DNA of 64,000 bases from CAWCQC01 sp963819905 (GTDB taxonomy: Bacteria > Actinomycetota > Thermoleophilia > Gaiellales > Gaiellaceae), in the NCBI GenBank assembly GCA_963819905.1, contig CAWFXP010000009.1, positions 62,001 to 126,000 on the forward strand, written 5' to 3'. This document shows positions 16,423 through 24,685 of this stretch, piece after piece. Position 1 is the stretch's first letter. The number at the start of each line of letters is the position of its first letter. Below the pieces are notes generated by a model. The model made no database searches. It saw nothing but the letters and a program-made list of their open reading frames with translations, and was not told where the DNA came from. A program made the translations under genes and the position numbers.

Positions 16423-16548
16423 ATGGATGGACGCAGCGCGTTCTCTTCACGAGGGGGTCGGCCCTCTCTCCGCCCGCTCGCGCTTCTCGTCGGCGCCCTC
16501 GCTGCGGCGTGGATCGCGGCGATCTGCCTGATCCTCGTCCAGCTGTAG
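16423..16548 (+). CDS. 41-aa single-helix membrane protein (hypothetical)
   Basis: ATG 16423 to TAG 16548. The basic N-half (SSRGGRPSLRPL) is followed by a clear transmembrane helix of about 22 residues (ALLVGALAAAWIAAICLILV) and ends almost at once. The positive-inside rule predicts a cytoplasmic N-terminus. No good ribosome binding site is visible and the frame is also open upstream to 16327. Its closeness to the peptide gene is suggestive, but a hairpin lies between them. It could be a chance frame in GC-rich DNA. Confidence 0.4.
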   Translation: MDGRSAFSSRGGRPSLRPLALLVGALAAAWIAAICLILVQL

Positions 16549-16557
16549 GCGGCTCGC

Positions 16558-17337
16558 TCAGAGCTCCCGGCCGAGGGCGTCGCGCCAGGAGACCAACTCC
16601 GCGAGCAGCCCGAGATCGAGCTCGGAGCGGCCGGTCGAGTAGATGAGGTGCGTGACTCCGGCCTCACGGAGGCTGTCGGGGTCTGCGAGCGCATCCTTCC
16701 TTGCGGTGGCCGATCGCTCGATCGCGGCCGGGTCGCGGCCGGCCTTGGCGCACCAGTCGTCGAGCACGCGGTTCTTCCGCCGGAACGTCTCGGCATCGCC
16801 GAAGCCGTTCCAGATGTCGGCGTGCTCGGCCACGATCCGCAGCATCACCTTCTCGCCTCCCCCGCCGATCATGAGCGGAATCGACCCTCGCGGCGGCGGT
16901 GGGTTCAGCCTGCCGAGGCGCTCGCGGATGACCGGGAGGTTCGCCTCGAACGCGTAGGTGCGGCTCATCTTCGTTCCGAACTCGTAGCCGTACTCCAGGT
17001 AGTCCTTCTCGAACCAGCCGGAGCCGAGGCCGAGGATCAGCCGTCCCCCGGAAACGTGGTCGACCGTCCGCGCCATGTCCGCCAGGAGGTTCGGGTTTCG
17101 GTACGAGTTGCAGGTGACGAGAGCGCCGAAGTCGACCCGCTCGGTCACTTCCGCCATGGCTGCGAGGAGCGTCCAGCACTCGAAGTGCTTCCCGTCGGGG
17201 TCGCCTGTCAGCGGAAAGAAGTGATCCCAGCAGAAGAGGCTGTCCGCTCCCGACTCGTCGACTGCGATCCAGGCGGCGCGAAGGTCGGCGTAGTCGACGT
17301 GCTCGGGCCGGACCTGAACGCCGACCCGCACGCCCAT
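16558..17337 (-). CDS. LLM-class F420-dependent oxidoreductase
   Basis: A 259-aa luciferase-like monooxygenase-fold protein. Motifs FCWDHFF, GALVTCNSYRNPNLLADMAR, TVDHVSGGRLILGLGSGWF and IPLMIGGGGEKVMLRIVAEH are those of the F420-binding actinobacterial branch; the GGGGE loop binds the cofactor phosphate. It would oxidise or reduce a small organic substrate with F420, or less likely FMN. ATG 17337 starts on the last base of the VOC-gene stop (1-nt overlap), so the two are coupled. The substrate is unknown. Confidence 0.85.
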   Translation of the reverse strand: MGVRVGVQVRPEHVDYADLRAAWIAVDESGADSLFCWDHFFPLTGDPDGKHFECWTLLAAMAEVTERVDFGALVTCNSYRNPNLLADMARTVDHVSGGRLILGLGSGWFEKDYLEYGYEFGTKMSRTYAFEANLPVIRERLGRLNPPPPRGSIPLMIGGGGEKVMLRIVAEHADIWNGFGDAETFRRKNRVLDDWCAKAGRDPAAIERSATARKDALADPDSLREAGVTHLIYSTGRSELDLGLLAELVSWRDALGREL

Positions 17338-17714
17338 CAGGAGTACGCCCCTTCGATGGCGACCACCTCGACCAGATTGCCGAACGGGTCGCGGCAGAAG
17401 AACCTGGGCCGGTTCGGGATCGCGGCTGCGGCGAACGTCTCGATGCCGGCGGCCTCGATCCGCGAACGGGAGGCGTCGAGATCGTGCACCTCGACGCAGA
17501 AGTGGCGCCGGGCCGACGGTGTCAGCCCCGCCTCGTCGGGCACCAGGTGCACCTCGAGCTCGTCGTCCCCGGCAGCGAACCAGACGACACCGGTGGGAAC
17601 GAGCACCTCCGGAGGCGCCTTCTCGGCGAGTCCGAGGACGCCGGCGTAGAAGGCGCGCCCCTCGTCCTGCGCACCTGCGCGAATCGGCAGCGAGACGTGC
17701 TGAAGCCGGATCAT
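17337..17714 (-). CDS. VOC/glyoxalase-fold protein
   Basis: A 125-aa protein with two beta-alpha-beta-beta-beta modules. Likely metal ligands are His in LQHVSLP, Glu in LEVHLVP, His in RHFCVEV and Glu in NLVEVVA, matching the vicinal-oxygen-chelate metal site order. It begins at ATG 17714, 33 nt from the divergent DUF6899 gene, and is followed by an LLM oxidoreductase with 1-nt overlap. Typical roles are lactoylglutathione lyase-like, dioxygenase-like or resistance proteins; none can be chosen here. Confidence 0.8.
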   Translation of the reverse strand: MIRLQHVSLPIRAGAQDEGRAFYAGVLGLAEKAPPEVLVPTGVVWFAAGDDELEVHLVPDEAGLTPSARRHFCVEVHDLDASRSRIEAAGIETFAAAAIPNRPRFFCRDPFGNLVEVVAIEGAYS

Positions 17715-17734
17715 CCTTCACGATCCTACGCAAC

Positions 17735-17740
17735 TACACT
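17735..17740 (+). promoter_or_regulatory. -10 box TACACT, leaderless promoter of the DUF6899 gene
   Basis: TACACT ends 7 nt before ATG 17748, so transcription would begin at or next to the start codon. There is no Shine-Dalgarno in between, which supports a leaderless mRNA. Confidence 0.5.
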
Positions 17741-17747
17741 CGCTGCC

Positions 17748-18026
17748 ATGCCCTACATCGCGCCCGAGGACCGAGAGCGGCTGGATCCGGCGATCGACGA
17801 GCTCGTGCAGGCGCTGCGCGAGCGGGCCGAGGCGAGGGACGGCTCCTTCGAGGGCTACCTGAACTATGTGGTGACGCGCCTCGCTCTCGGCGTCATTCCC
17901 GAACGTCGCTACGCGTCGATCGCGCGCCTCACCGGGGTGCTCGAGAACGTGAAGCAGGAGTTCTACCGCCGCTACGCGGAGCCCTACGAGGACGAGCAGA
18001 TCGAGAAGTCCGGCGACGTCTACTGA
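17748..18026 (+). CDS. DUF6899-like small protein
   Basis: A 92-aa protein beginning MPYIAPEDRERLDPAIDELV and ending EFYRRYAEPYEDEQIEKSGD. This start and this end are characteristic of a small conserved family (DUF6899) found in bacteria and in phage genomes, with a GxLNYVVTRL motif in the middle. Its function is unknown. It is followed after 3 nt by a GNAT gene and preceded by a leaderless promoter. Whether it entered with a phage cannot be told; base composition matches the host. Confidence 0.7.
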   Translation: MPYIAPEDRERLDPAIDELVQALRERAEARDGSFEGYLNYVVTRLALGVIPERRYASIARLTGVLENVKQEFYRRYAEPYEDEQIEKSGDVY

Positions 18027-18029
18027 TCG

Positions 18030-18921
18030 GTGGAGGTCGAGAGCTTTGCAACCGTCGCCGGTTTCGCGGGCGTGGCGTGTCCGTACCTCGAGCGCCACGA
18101 GGCAGAGCACAACCTGCTCCTCGGCCTGACTGCCCGCCTGGCCGCGGGAGGCCCGGCCGGCTGGGTGGCCTCGGACGACCCGCCCTCCTTCTGGGCCGTG
18201 CTCGACGGAGGGCGCGCCCGTCGGTGCAGCCCTCGTGACGCCGCCGTACGATCTCGTCATCAGCCGCTGTCGGCCGGGTGCCCCGGCTGCGCTGGCGCGC
18301 CACCTGCACGAGCACGGCGTCGTGATCCCAGGTGTCACGGGGTCGCGCGAGGCGGCCGACGAGTTCGTCGAGGCGTGGCGAGCGGCGACGGGCGCCGACG
18401 TTTCGCTCTGGCGGCGGGAGCGGATCTACGAGCTCCGGGCCGTGCGCCCACCCGAGGGCGCGAGCGGTGCCTCGCGCCCGGCGAGGAGCGACGATCTCGT
18501 GCTGCTGACCGACTGGCTCGCCGCGTTCGCCGCGTTCACCGGCGAGCCGATCGACGCAGGCGGGGCAGGCGAGGCAGCCGCTGACGCCATCGCGCGGGGG
18601 AGAGCGCTCCTCTGGACCGATCCGGAGCCGGTGTCGATCGCCCTCTGGAGCCGCATGACCAGGACGGGCGCGTCCGTCGGCCCTGTCTACACCCCTCCCG
18701 AGCGTCGCGGCCGCGGCTACGCCTCGGCGGTCACCGCAGCGCTCAGCCAGCAGCTCCTCTCCTCCGGTCGCGCGTTCTGCTGTCTGTACACGGATCTCGG
18801 GAATCCGACATCCAACCGGATCTACCAACGGATCGGCTACGAGCCGGTCGTCGACGTCAACCACTATCGCTTCGGGTGCGGCCCCGATCAGGAGGTCGAG
18901 CCGGGCTCGGCGATCGCCTGA
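18030..18921 (+). CDS. GNAT N-acetyltransferase, frameshifted at 18210-18212
   Basis: The first 60 codons (from GTG 18030: YLERHEAEHNLLLGLTARL, FWAVLDGG) and the rest (TPPYDLVISRC... YTPPERRGRGYASAVTAALS, then LGNPTSNRIYQRIGYEPV) are two halves of one GNAT family protein. Dropping one G from the GGG at 18210-18212 joins them as DGGAPVGAALVTPPYD, giving 296 aa with the acetyl-CoA loop RRGRGYA. The second frame alone could start at GTG 18235. The 3' end overlaps the convergent MFS gene by 34 bp. A sequencing error is more likely than decay, because the coding signal is intact on both sides. Confidence 0.75.
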
Positions 18922-20372
18922 GCCGCCGTCCGGTCGTCGTCGCGCGCACGGGCATCCTCGTTCGAGATCCGGGCCCAGCCCACGACCGCGCCGGCGAACG
19001 CGAGCCCCGCTGCAATCAGCATCCCGACGCGGAAGGCCGCGATCGACGCGTCACGGAGCACCGGGTCGGTCTGGTCGAGAGCGAGCGGCACGCCGTTCCC
19101 CTCGCCCGCTCGCCCGGTGAAGACGAGCGAGACGGCGAGCCCGATCACCGCGACCGCGAGCAGGTTTCCGAGGCGTGACACCGTCTGGTTGATTCCCGAC
19201 GCGATCCCGGCGAACTCGCTGGGCGCGGAGGAGAGCGCGGTGGACGTGATGGGCGCGACGAGGACTGCGAGCCCGAGCGAGAACAGCGCCAGCCCGGGAA
19301 TCCCGAAGATCCAGAAGTCGTCCATCGAGTCCATCGGCAGGAAGAGGAGGATGCCGGCTCCGAGGAGAGCCGGTCCGAGCGTGAGATAGAGGCGCGGCCC
19401 ATGCCGGTCGGCCAGCGCACCGAACTTCGGGGCGAGCAGGATCAGGGCGATACTGGCCGGCAGGTTCGCCAGGCCGGCCTCGAACGGCGTGAACCCGAGG
19501 AACTGGAAGTAGAGGGCGAAGTACACGAGCACGCCGCCGAGGGCCGCGTAGACGAGGAACGTCTCGAGGTTCGCCGCTGCGAGATTTCGCCGGCGGAAGA
19601 GCCCGAACGGGAGCAGCGGGTCGGCGGTCCGGCGCTCTACCACGACGAACGCGGTGAACGCGGCGGCGGCAATGGCAAACGCCCACCAGACGGTGCCGAA
19701 GCCGCGCTCGGCGCCCTCGACGACGCCGTAGGTCAAGGTGCCGAGCCCAATCGCGGCGGTCACCGCCCCGGTCACATCGAGGTTGCCGCTCCTCACACGC
19801 ATTCGCTCGGGACACCTGCCGGCTCGTGCGAGCATCACGGTGAGCGCCGCCAGCGGCAGGTTCAGGAAGAAGATCCAGCGCCACGAGACCCACTGGACGA
19901 GCGCGCCGCCGGTCGCCGGCCCGGCAACGGTCGCGATGCTCGTGAAGGACGTCCAGAGGCCGATGGCCCGGCCCGAGTCGGGGCCGTACGTCGCCCGCAG
20001 CAGGGCAAGGCTGTTCGTCGTCAGGAATGCGCCCGCGACGCCCTGGAGCGCGCGGGCGACGATCAATGTCGCTTCGTCCGGCGCGGCGCCGGCCAGTGCC
20101 GACGCGAGCGCGAAGCCCACCACGCCCCACGTGAACACCGCCCGCCTGCCGAAGCGGTCACCGGTCGCGCCACCGACCAGATAGAGCGCGGCGAGCGCCA
20201 GCGAGTAGGACAGGTACACCCATTGCTGTCCGGTCAAGCCGAGCCCGAGGTCCTGCTCCATGACGGGGAGCGCGACGATGACGACGGTCATGTCGATGAA
20301 CGCGAGCGACGAGCCGATCACCGTCGCGGCGAGGGTCAAGCGTTGCCGGGACTCGAGGCTTCGCTCTCCCAT
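18888..20372 (-). CDS. MFS drug exporter, DHA2 (EmrB/QacA) family
   Basis: A 494-aa 14-helix transporter. The N-terminal helix FIDMTVVIVALPVMEQDLGL, motif A GGATGDRFGRR and motif C-like SFTSIATVAGPATGGALVQW are as in DHA2 pumps. The frame continues upstream into the end of ilvA because of a base slip there, so I place the start at ATG 20372, where the family begins. A tail of about 15 polar residues overlaps the GNAT gene. It has no regulator gene next to it, unlike the other DHA2 pump at 12450. Confidence 0.88.
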   Translation of the reverse strand: MGERSLESRQRLTLAATVIGSSLAFIDMTVVIVALPVMEQDLGLGLTGQQWVYLSYSLALAALYLVGGATGDRFGRRAVFTWGVVGFALASALAGAAPDEATLIVARALQGVAGAFLTTNSLALLRATYGPDSGRAIGLWTSFTSIATVAGPATGGALVQWVSWRWIFFLNLPLAALTVMLARAGRCPERMRVRSGNLDVTGAVTAAIGLGTLTYGVVEGAERGFGTVWWAFAIAAAAFTAFVVVERRTADPLLPFGLFRRRNLAAANLETFLVYAALGGVLVYFALYFQFLGFTPFEAGLANLPASIALILLAPKFGALADRHGPRLYLTLGPALLGAGILLFLPMDSMDDFWIFGIPGLALFSLGLAVLVAPITSTALSSAPSEFAGIASGINQTVSRLGNLLAVAVIGLAVSLVFTGRAGEGNGVPLALDQTDPVLRDASIAAFRVGMLIAAGLAFAGAVVGWARISNEDARARDDDRTAAQAIAEPGSTS

Positions 20373-20395
20373 GGAGCCAGCGTAGCGGCCGGCTC

Positions 20396-21908
20396 TCAGC
20401 CGAGGAACAGCGCGTAGGCGGGGTTCCGGCTCTCGTCCGTGTACTCGTAGCCGAGCGCCCGGAGAAACCCGTGGAACGCCTTCATGTCGCCCGGCGGCAC
20501 CTGGATTCCGGCGAGCACGCGCCCGTAGTCGGCGCCGTGGTTTCGATAGTGGAACAGGCTGATGTTCCAGCCCGGCGCTCATGCTGTCGAGGAACCGCAT
20601 GAGGGCACCGGGGCGGTCGGGAAACTCGAACCGGTAGAGCAGCTCGTGCCGCGCCTGGGGCGCCCGCCCACCGACCAGATGGCGGACATGGAGCTTCGCC
20701 ATCTCGTTGTCCGTGAGATCGAGGGTGGCGATGCCGTGGCGCTCGAGCATGGCGAGGATGCGCTGGGTCTCGGCGGCGTTCTTGACCTCGACCCCGACGA
20801 AGACGTGGGCCTCAGCCGGGTCGGCGTAGCGGTAGATGAACTCGGTGATGTTGCGCTTCCCGATCAGACGGCAGAACGCCTTGAAGCTGCCCGGCCGCTC
20901 CGGGATCGTCGCCGCGAACACGGCCTCGCGCCGTTCCCCGAGCTCCGCCCGCTCTGCGATGAACCGCAGGCGGTCGAAGTTCATGTTCGCGCCGCAGAGG
21001 ATCGAGACGAGCGTCTCCCCGGCGAGCCCGTTCTCCTCGACGTAGCGCTTCGCCCCGGCGACACCGAGGGCGCCGGAGGGCTCGACGATCGAGCGCGTGT
21101 CCTCGAACACGTCCTTGATGGCGGCACAGAGCTCGTCCGTGTCGACGAGGACGATCTCGTCGACCACCTGGCGCGCGATCCGAAACGTCTCCTTGCCGGG
21201 CTGCCGGACGGCGACCCCGTCGGCGAAGAGGCCGACGTGGGGGATCGAGATTCGGCGACCGGCTCGCAGCGAGCGCTCCATCGAGTTCGCATCCCTCGGC
21301 TCGACACCCACGATCCTGATCTCGGGACGCAGGCGCTTCACGTAGGAGCCCACTCCGGCCACGAGGCCGCCGCCGCCGATCGCGACGAGGATCGCGTGGA
21401 TCGGCTCGCGGCACTCCCGCAGGATCTCCATCGCGATCGTTCCCTGGCCCGCGATGACGTCGGGATCGTCGTACGGGTGGACGAAGGTGAGCCGGCGCCG
21501 CCGAGCCAGCCGGAGGGCGTGGGCGTACGCCTCGTCGTAGGAGTCGCCTTCGAGCACGACCTCTGCCCCCAGGTCGGTGACCGCGTCGATCTTGATCTGC
21601 GGGCTCGTCACGGGCATGACGATCGTCGCGGGCGTTCCCAGGCGCTGCGCCGCGAGCGCCACCCCCTGGGCGTGGTTCCCCGCCGAGGCGGCGATCACCC
21701 CGCGGCGAAGGGCGTCCGGCGGGAGGCGCGACATCTTGTTGTAGGCGCCGCGCAGCTTGAAGGAGAAGACCGGCTGGAGGTCCTCCCGCTTCAGGAGCAG
21801 CCTGTTGCCGAGTCTCCGCGAGAGCTTGCCGGCATGCTCGAGCGGCGTCTCGACGGCCACGTCGTAGACGTTCGCGTTGAGGATCGCTTCGAGGTAGTCG
21901 CGGGCCAT
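20396..21908 (-). CDS. ilvA: Threonine ammonia-lyase, biosynthetic, frameshifted at 20571-20573
   Basis: The product is a 503-aa enzyme after correction. PLP Lys is in FSFKLRGAYNKM near residue 51, the glycine loop in AIGGGGLVAG, and two ACT-like regulatory modules follow (IPERPGSFKAFCRLIGKRNI and EFPDRPGALMRFL). After residue MSAG the frame is lost; deleting one base of the coding-strand GGG (20571-20573) restores WNISLFHYRNHGADYGRVLA and a normal end. It makes 2-oxobutanoate for isoleucine and is normally inhibited by isoleucine through the ACT modules. The divergent SDR-ridA operon contains the enzyme that removes its reactive enamine product. Confidence 0.9.
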
Positions 21909-21920
21909 GGCTTCGGCGGG

Positions 21921-21930
21921 ACGTTACAGT
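21921..21930. promoter_or_regulatory. Overlapping divergent -10 boxes of ilvA and the SDR gene
   Basis: On the plus strand TACAGT (21925-21930) ends 6 nt before GTG 21937, giving a leaderless start. On the minus strand TAACGT (21926-21921) ends 12 nt before the ilvA ATG at 21908. The two hexamers overlap by two bases, so the polymerases would compete. Confidence 0.45.
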
Positions 21931-21936
21931 GGCGCC

Positions 21937-22656
21937 GTGATCGCGGGCATGGACGGCTGGACGGCCGTCGTCACCGGCGGCGCCTCCGGGATCGGGGCAG
22001 CCTGCACCAGCCTCCTCGAGGCTTGCGGCGTACGTGTCACCGTTCTCGATCGGGCGGCCGATCCATCCGTCGACGTCACCGACCGCCCCGCCCTGGAGGC
22101 TGCCGCAGCCGCCCTCGCCGAGTCCCACGGAAGCCTGAACGTCCTCGTCAACGCGGCCGGCGTGTTGACCGAGAACCGGCCCGTCGACGAGACTCCCGTC
22201 GAGGACATGCGGCGCAATCTCGAGGTCAACCTCGTCGGCACGTTCCAGGCGTGCCAGGCGTTCGGGACGCTCCTTCGCGAGGCGCGCGGCGCGGTCGTGA
22301 ACGTCGCCTCCCAGGCCGCGCTCGTCTCCCTTCCCATGCAGTCGGCGTACTCGGCGAGCAAGGGAGCGGTCGCGGCGCTGACCCGCTCCCTCGCGATCGA
22401 CTGGGCTGAGCACGGGATTCGGGTGAACGCGGTCGCGCCGGGGTTCACCGTCACGCCTATGACCGAGGCGTTCTTCGAGAACGACACCTTCACGCGGGCG
22501 GCGACCCGGCGGATCCCGCTCGGCCGGCTGCTCCAGGCCGACGAGATCGCGGGCCCGATCGTCTACCTGGCGAGCCCGCTCGCAAGTGCCGTCACGGGCG
22601 TCGTCCTGCCCGTAGACGGCGGCTGGACGGCGGGGGAGCCCGCCCTACCCTGGTAG
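21937..22656 (+). CDS. Short-chain dehydrogenase/reductase (SDR)
   Basis: A 239-aa classical SDR. TGGASGIG near residue 14 is the NAD(P) glycine motif, NAAGV follows, and the catalytic Ser, Tyr and Lys are in NVASQAALVS and YSASKGA. The C-terminus GVVLPVDGGWTAG is typical of 3-oxoacyl-ACP or glucose-dehydrogenase-like members. GTG 21937 is chosen because a -10 box ends 6 nt upstream; ATG 21949 is an alternative. RidA follows after 11 nt. The substrate is unknown. Confidence 0.85.
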   Translation: MIAGMDGWTAVVTGGASGIGAACTSLLEACGVRVTVLDRAADPSVDVTDRPALEAAAAALAESHGSLNVLVNAAGVLTENRPVDETPVEDMRRNLEVNLVGTFQACQAFGTLLREARGAVVNVASQAALVSLPMQSAYSASKGAVAALTRSLAIDWAEHGIRVNAVAPGFTVTPMTEAFFENDTFTRAATRRIPLGRLLQADEIAGPIVYLASPLASAVTGVVLPVDGGWTAGEPALPW

Positions 22657-22667
22657 AGGAGAAGGCA

Positions 22668-23072
22668 GTGAAGATCGAGCGGATCACGACCGACCCGGAC
22701 CCGTACGAGCCCTTCAGGCTCGCCCTTGGCTACCGGGTCGGCGACCTCCTGTTCGTCTCGGGCCAGGCGTCGATCGACGAGAACGCCCAGCTCGTGGGCG
22801 AAGGGGACTTCGACGCCCAGGCCGAGCAGACGTTCCTGAACCTGAAGCGCGTCCTCGAGGCCGGCGGCTCGAGCCTCGCGAACGTGGTCAAGGTGACGAT
22901 CTTCCTGACGGACATGGCGAACTTCCCGAAGGTCGTCGAGCTGCGGGGCAAGTGGTTTACGCCCCCCTACCCCGCCGACACGATCGTCGAGGTCTCGTCG
23001 CTCGCGTTCCCCGAGCTCATGATCGAGATCGAGGCGATCGCGGTCGCGGACGACGCGGTCGAGCGGACCTAG
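22668..23072 (+). CDS. RidA/YjgF-family enamine/imine deaminase
   Basis: A 134-aa protein with family motifs LLFVSGQASID, NLKRVLEAGGSSLANVVKVT and LMIEIEAIA. RidA hydrolyses reactive enamines and imines such as 2-aminocrotonate and 2-aminoacrylate released by threonine/serine dehydratases. A GTG start follows an AGAGGAGAAGG ribosome binding site. It sits with the SDR in an operon divergent from ilvA, which makes exactly these intermediates, so the layout is functionally sensible. Its stop codon is inside the left arm of the 171-bp inverted-repeat element. Confidence 0.9.
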   Translation: MKIERITTDPDPYEPFRLALGYRVGDLLFVSGQASIDENAQLVGEGDFDAQAEQTFLNLKRVLEAGGSSLANVVKVTIFLTDMANFPKVVELRGKWFTPPYPADTIVEVSSLAFPELMIEIEAIAVADDAVERT

Positions 23073-23239
23073 AGGCTTGATGTGAAATGGGCGTGCGTCT
23101 GGGGCGTCGCCTGCACCAAGGAGCGTGACCGACTCGATCGGTGGCAAGGCTGGCGGCCTTGGTGCCGATCGAGGCGGTCTCGATCCGCCGTGTGCAGGCC
23201 CGTATCCAGGCGTGCGGTCATTTCACATCAAGCCTCTAG
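23069..23239. repeat. 171-bp element with perfect 21-bp terminal inverted repeats (MITE-like)
   Basis: Positions 23069-23089 (CTAGAGGCTTGATGTGAAAT plus G) are the exact reverse complement of 23219-23239. The interior is also partly self-complementary (for example GATCGG...CAAGG against CCTTG...CCGATC, and GCCTGCAC against GTGCAGGC), so the whole can fold into a long hairpin. The ends CTAG could be a duplicated 4-bp target site. The arms contain the TAG stop of ridA and of the convergent hydrolase. It has no coding capacity. It may be a non-autonomous transposable element or a bidirectional terminator. Confidence 0.7.
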
Positions 23240-24114
23240 CTCCGGTCGTCCACCTCGCGCAGGAAGCCCTCGACCGTCTGCACGTAGAGCTCCGGTTCTT
23301 CGAGGTGGGCGCAGTGCGCGGACTCCTCGAACACGACCATCCGGGCGTCGGGGATGCCCTCCCGGATGGTCTCCGAGCAGGCCGGGGTGATCTCGTCGTA
23401 GCGGCCGCACGTGACGAGGGTCGGGCACGTGATGCGGTGGAGATCGGCGGTTCGATCCCACGTCCGGAGGCTGCCGATGACGTCGAACTCGGTCGGGCCG
23501 TTCATCGTCAGGTACACCTGGTTCCCGTCGAGCTCGGCGAGCGAAAGGCTCATGGCCTCCGGCCAAGGGTCGAGCCGGCACAAATGACGCCGGTAGAAGA
23601 CCTCGATCGCCGCGAGGTAGGCGGGGTCGTCGTAGGCTTCGCGCGCCCGCAGCTCGAGGATCGTCGACCGCTCCGGCTCGGGAAGCTCGTCGACGAGCCG
23701 AAGCGCCTCGGCAACGAACTGGGCGATGCTGGCCGAGGTCGACGCCAGGACGAGCCCGGCGAGGCCGGACGAGCCGCGGCACGCGTGCTCGATCGTAAGC
23801 CAGCCGCCCCAGGATTGCCCGAGCACGTGGCACCGCTCGAGGCCCAGGGCCTCCCTTACCTGGGTGACCTCCGCCACCGCGCGGTCGAGATTCCAGAGTG
23901 CGGGGTCGTCCGGCTTGTCGGAGCGGCCGCAGCCGAGCTGGTCGTACCACACGGTCGGCCGCAGGCTCGTCATGGCCTCCGCGAACGGCTCGACGTAGTA
24001 GCTCGCGGCGCCGGGGCCACCGTGGAGGACGAGCAGCGGAGTCGCGTCGCCGTCGCCGTCGCGGGAGTACCAGACGCGGCCGCCGTCGACCTCTACGAAC
24101 CCCTCCTCGCGCAC
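23236..24114 (-). CDS. Alpha/beta hydrolase, proline iminopeptidase-like (S33)
   Basis: A 292-aa protein. The oxyanion motif LVLHGGPGAASYY is near residue 30, the nucleophile Ser in GQSWGGW near residue 106, the acid in YDEITP and the His in HCAHLEEPE. HGGPG together with GQSWGG is the signature of peptidase family S33 (proline iminopeptidase) and related epoxide or lactone hydrolases. The stop codon falls inside the right arm of the inverted-repeat element, convergent with ridA. The substrate is uncertain. Confidence 0.85.
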   Translation of the reverse strand: MREEGFVEVDGGRVWYSRDGDGDATPLLVLHGGPGAASYYVEPFAEAMTSLRPTVWYDQLGCGRSDKPDDPALWNLDRAVAEVTQVREALGLERCHVLGQSWGGWLTIEHACRGSSGLAGLVLASTSASIAQFVAEALRLVDELPEPERSTILELRAREAYDDPAYLAAIEVFYRRHLCRLDPWPEAMSLSLAELDGNQVYLTMNGPTEFDVIGSLRTWDRTADLHRITCPTLVTCGRYDEITPACSETIREGIPDARMVVFEESAHCAHLEEPELYVQTVEGFLREVDDRS

Positions 24115-24161
24115 GCGGCCAACCTACCAGGGAGAGAGGGCTCCGGTTCGCCCGCCCGTGC

Positions 24162-24167
24162 TAGTGT
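24162..24167 (+). promoter_or_regulatory. -10 box TAGTGT of the cupin gene
   Basis: TAGTGT ends 8 nt before ATG 24176, and there is no ribosome binding site between them. This fits leaderless transcription as at 17735, 54930 and 59997. Confidence 0.4.
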
Positions 24168-24175
24168 CACGGCCC

Positions 24176-24553
24176 ATGGAGCGATGGCACCTGCCGTCGA
24201 TCGTCGCCACCGGAAAGCGCGAGCCGCGCCTCCTCTTCTCGACCCCGCCCGCGTGTCGGGCGGTGGTCATCGATCTGAAGGAAGGCGAGACGATGAGCGA
24301 CCACTCGGTTCACGAGAACGCGATCGTCCAGGTCGTGAGCGGCACAGTGCGGCTGGGAACCGCGGCAGGCGAGACCGAGTGTCCCGCGGGGACGCTCGCG
24401 ACGTTCGCGCCGCGGGAGCGTCACTCGGTGACCGCCGTGGAGGCGGCCCGTCTGCTGCTCCTGCTCGCTCCGTGGCCGGGCGACGGGCACTACGCGGCCG
24501 GCGAGAGGCAGCACCTGGCCGAGAACGTGCACGTGCCGCCGCTCGCCCACTGA
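24176..24553 (+). CDS. Cupin-domain protein
   Basis: A 125-aa single-domain cupin. The first motif is reduced (SDHSVHENAIVQVVSGTVRL: H..H..x..E-like G) and the second is PAGTLATFAPRERHSVTA, with one His. The ligands (His, His, Glu, His) allow a bound metal. Small cupins of this sort act as enzymes or sensors; no function can be named. ATG 24176 is chosen because of the close upstream -10 box. Both neighbours read as independent units. Confidence 0.75.
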   Translation: MERWHLPSIVATGKREPRLLFSTPPACRAVVIDLKEGETMSDHSVHENAIVQVVSGTVRLGTAAGETECPAGTLATFAPRERHSVTAVEAARLLLLLAPWPGDGHYAAGERQHLAENVHVPPLAH

Positions 24554-24685
24554 AGGGCCGTCTGGGCAAAGCGGCGGCAGTCCGCGGTCAGCTCGAGAGA
24601 ATCAGCTGATCGAGCGGGGCGCTTCGAGGCGTGCGTCCTCACCTCGAGGTAGACGGCGCACCGGAACCGCACCGAGAGTGAGACT

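Noticed and set aside
18888..21908. A 1006-codon frame joining ilvA to the MFS transporter
   Set aside because: The joint is an arginine-rich run created by the single-base slip at 20571-20573. Correcting it gives ilvA a normal end and leaves a separate MFS gene with its own start.
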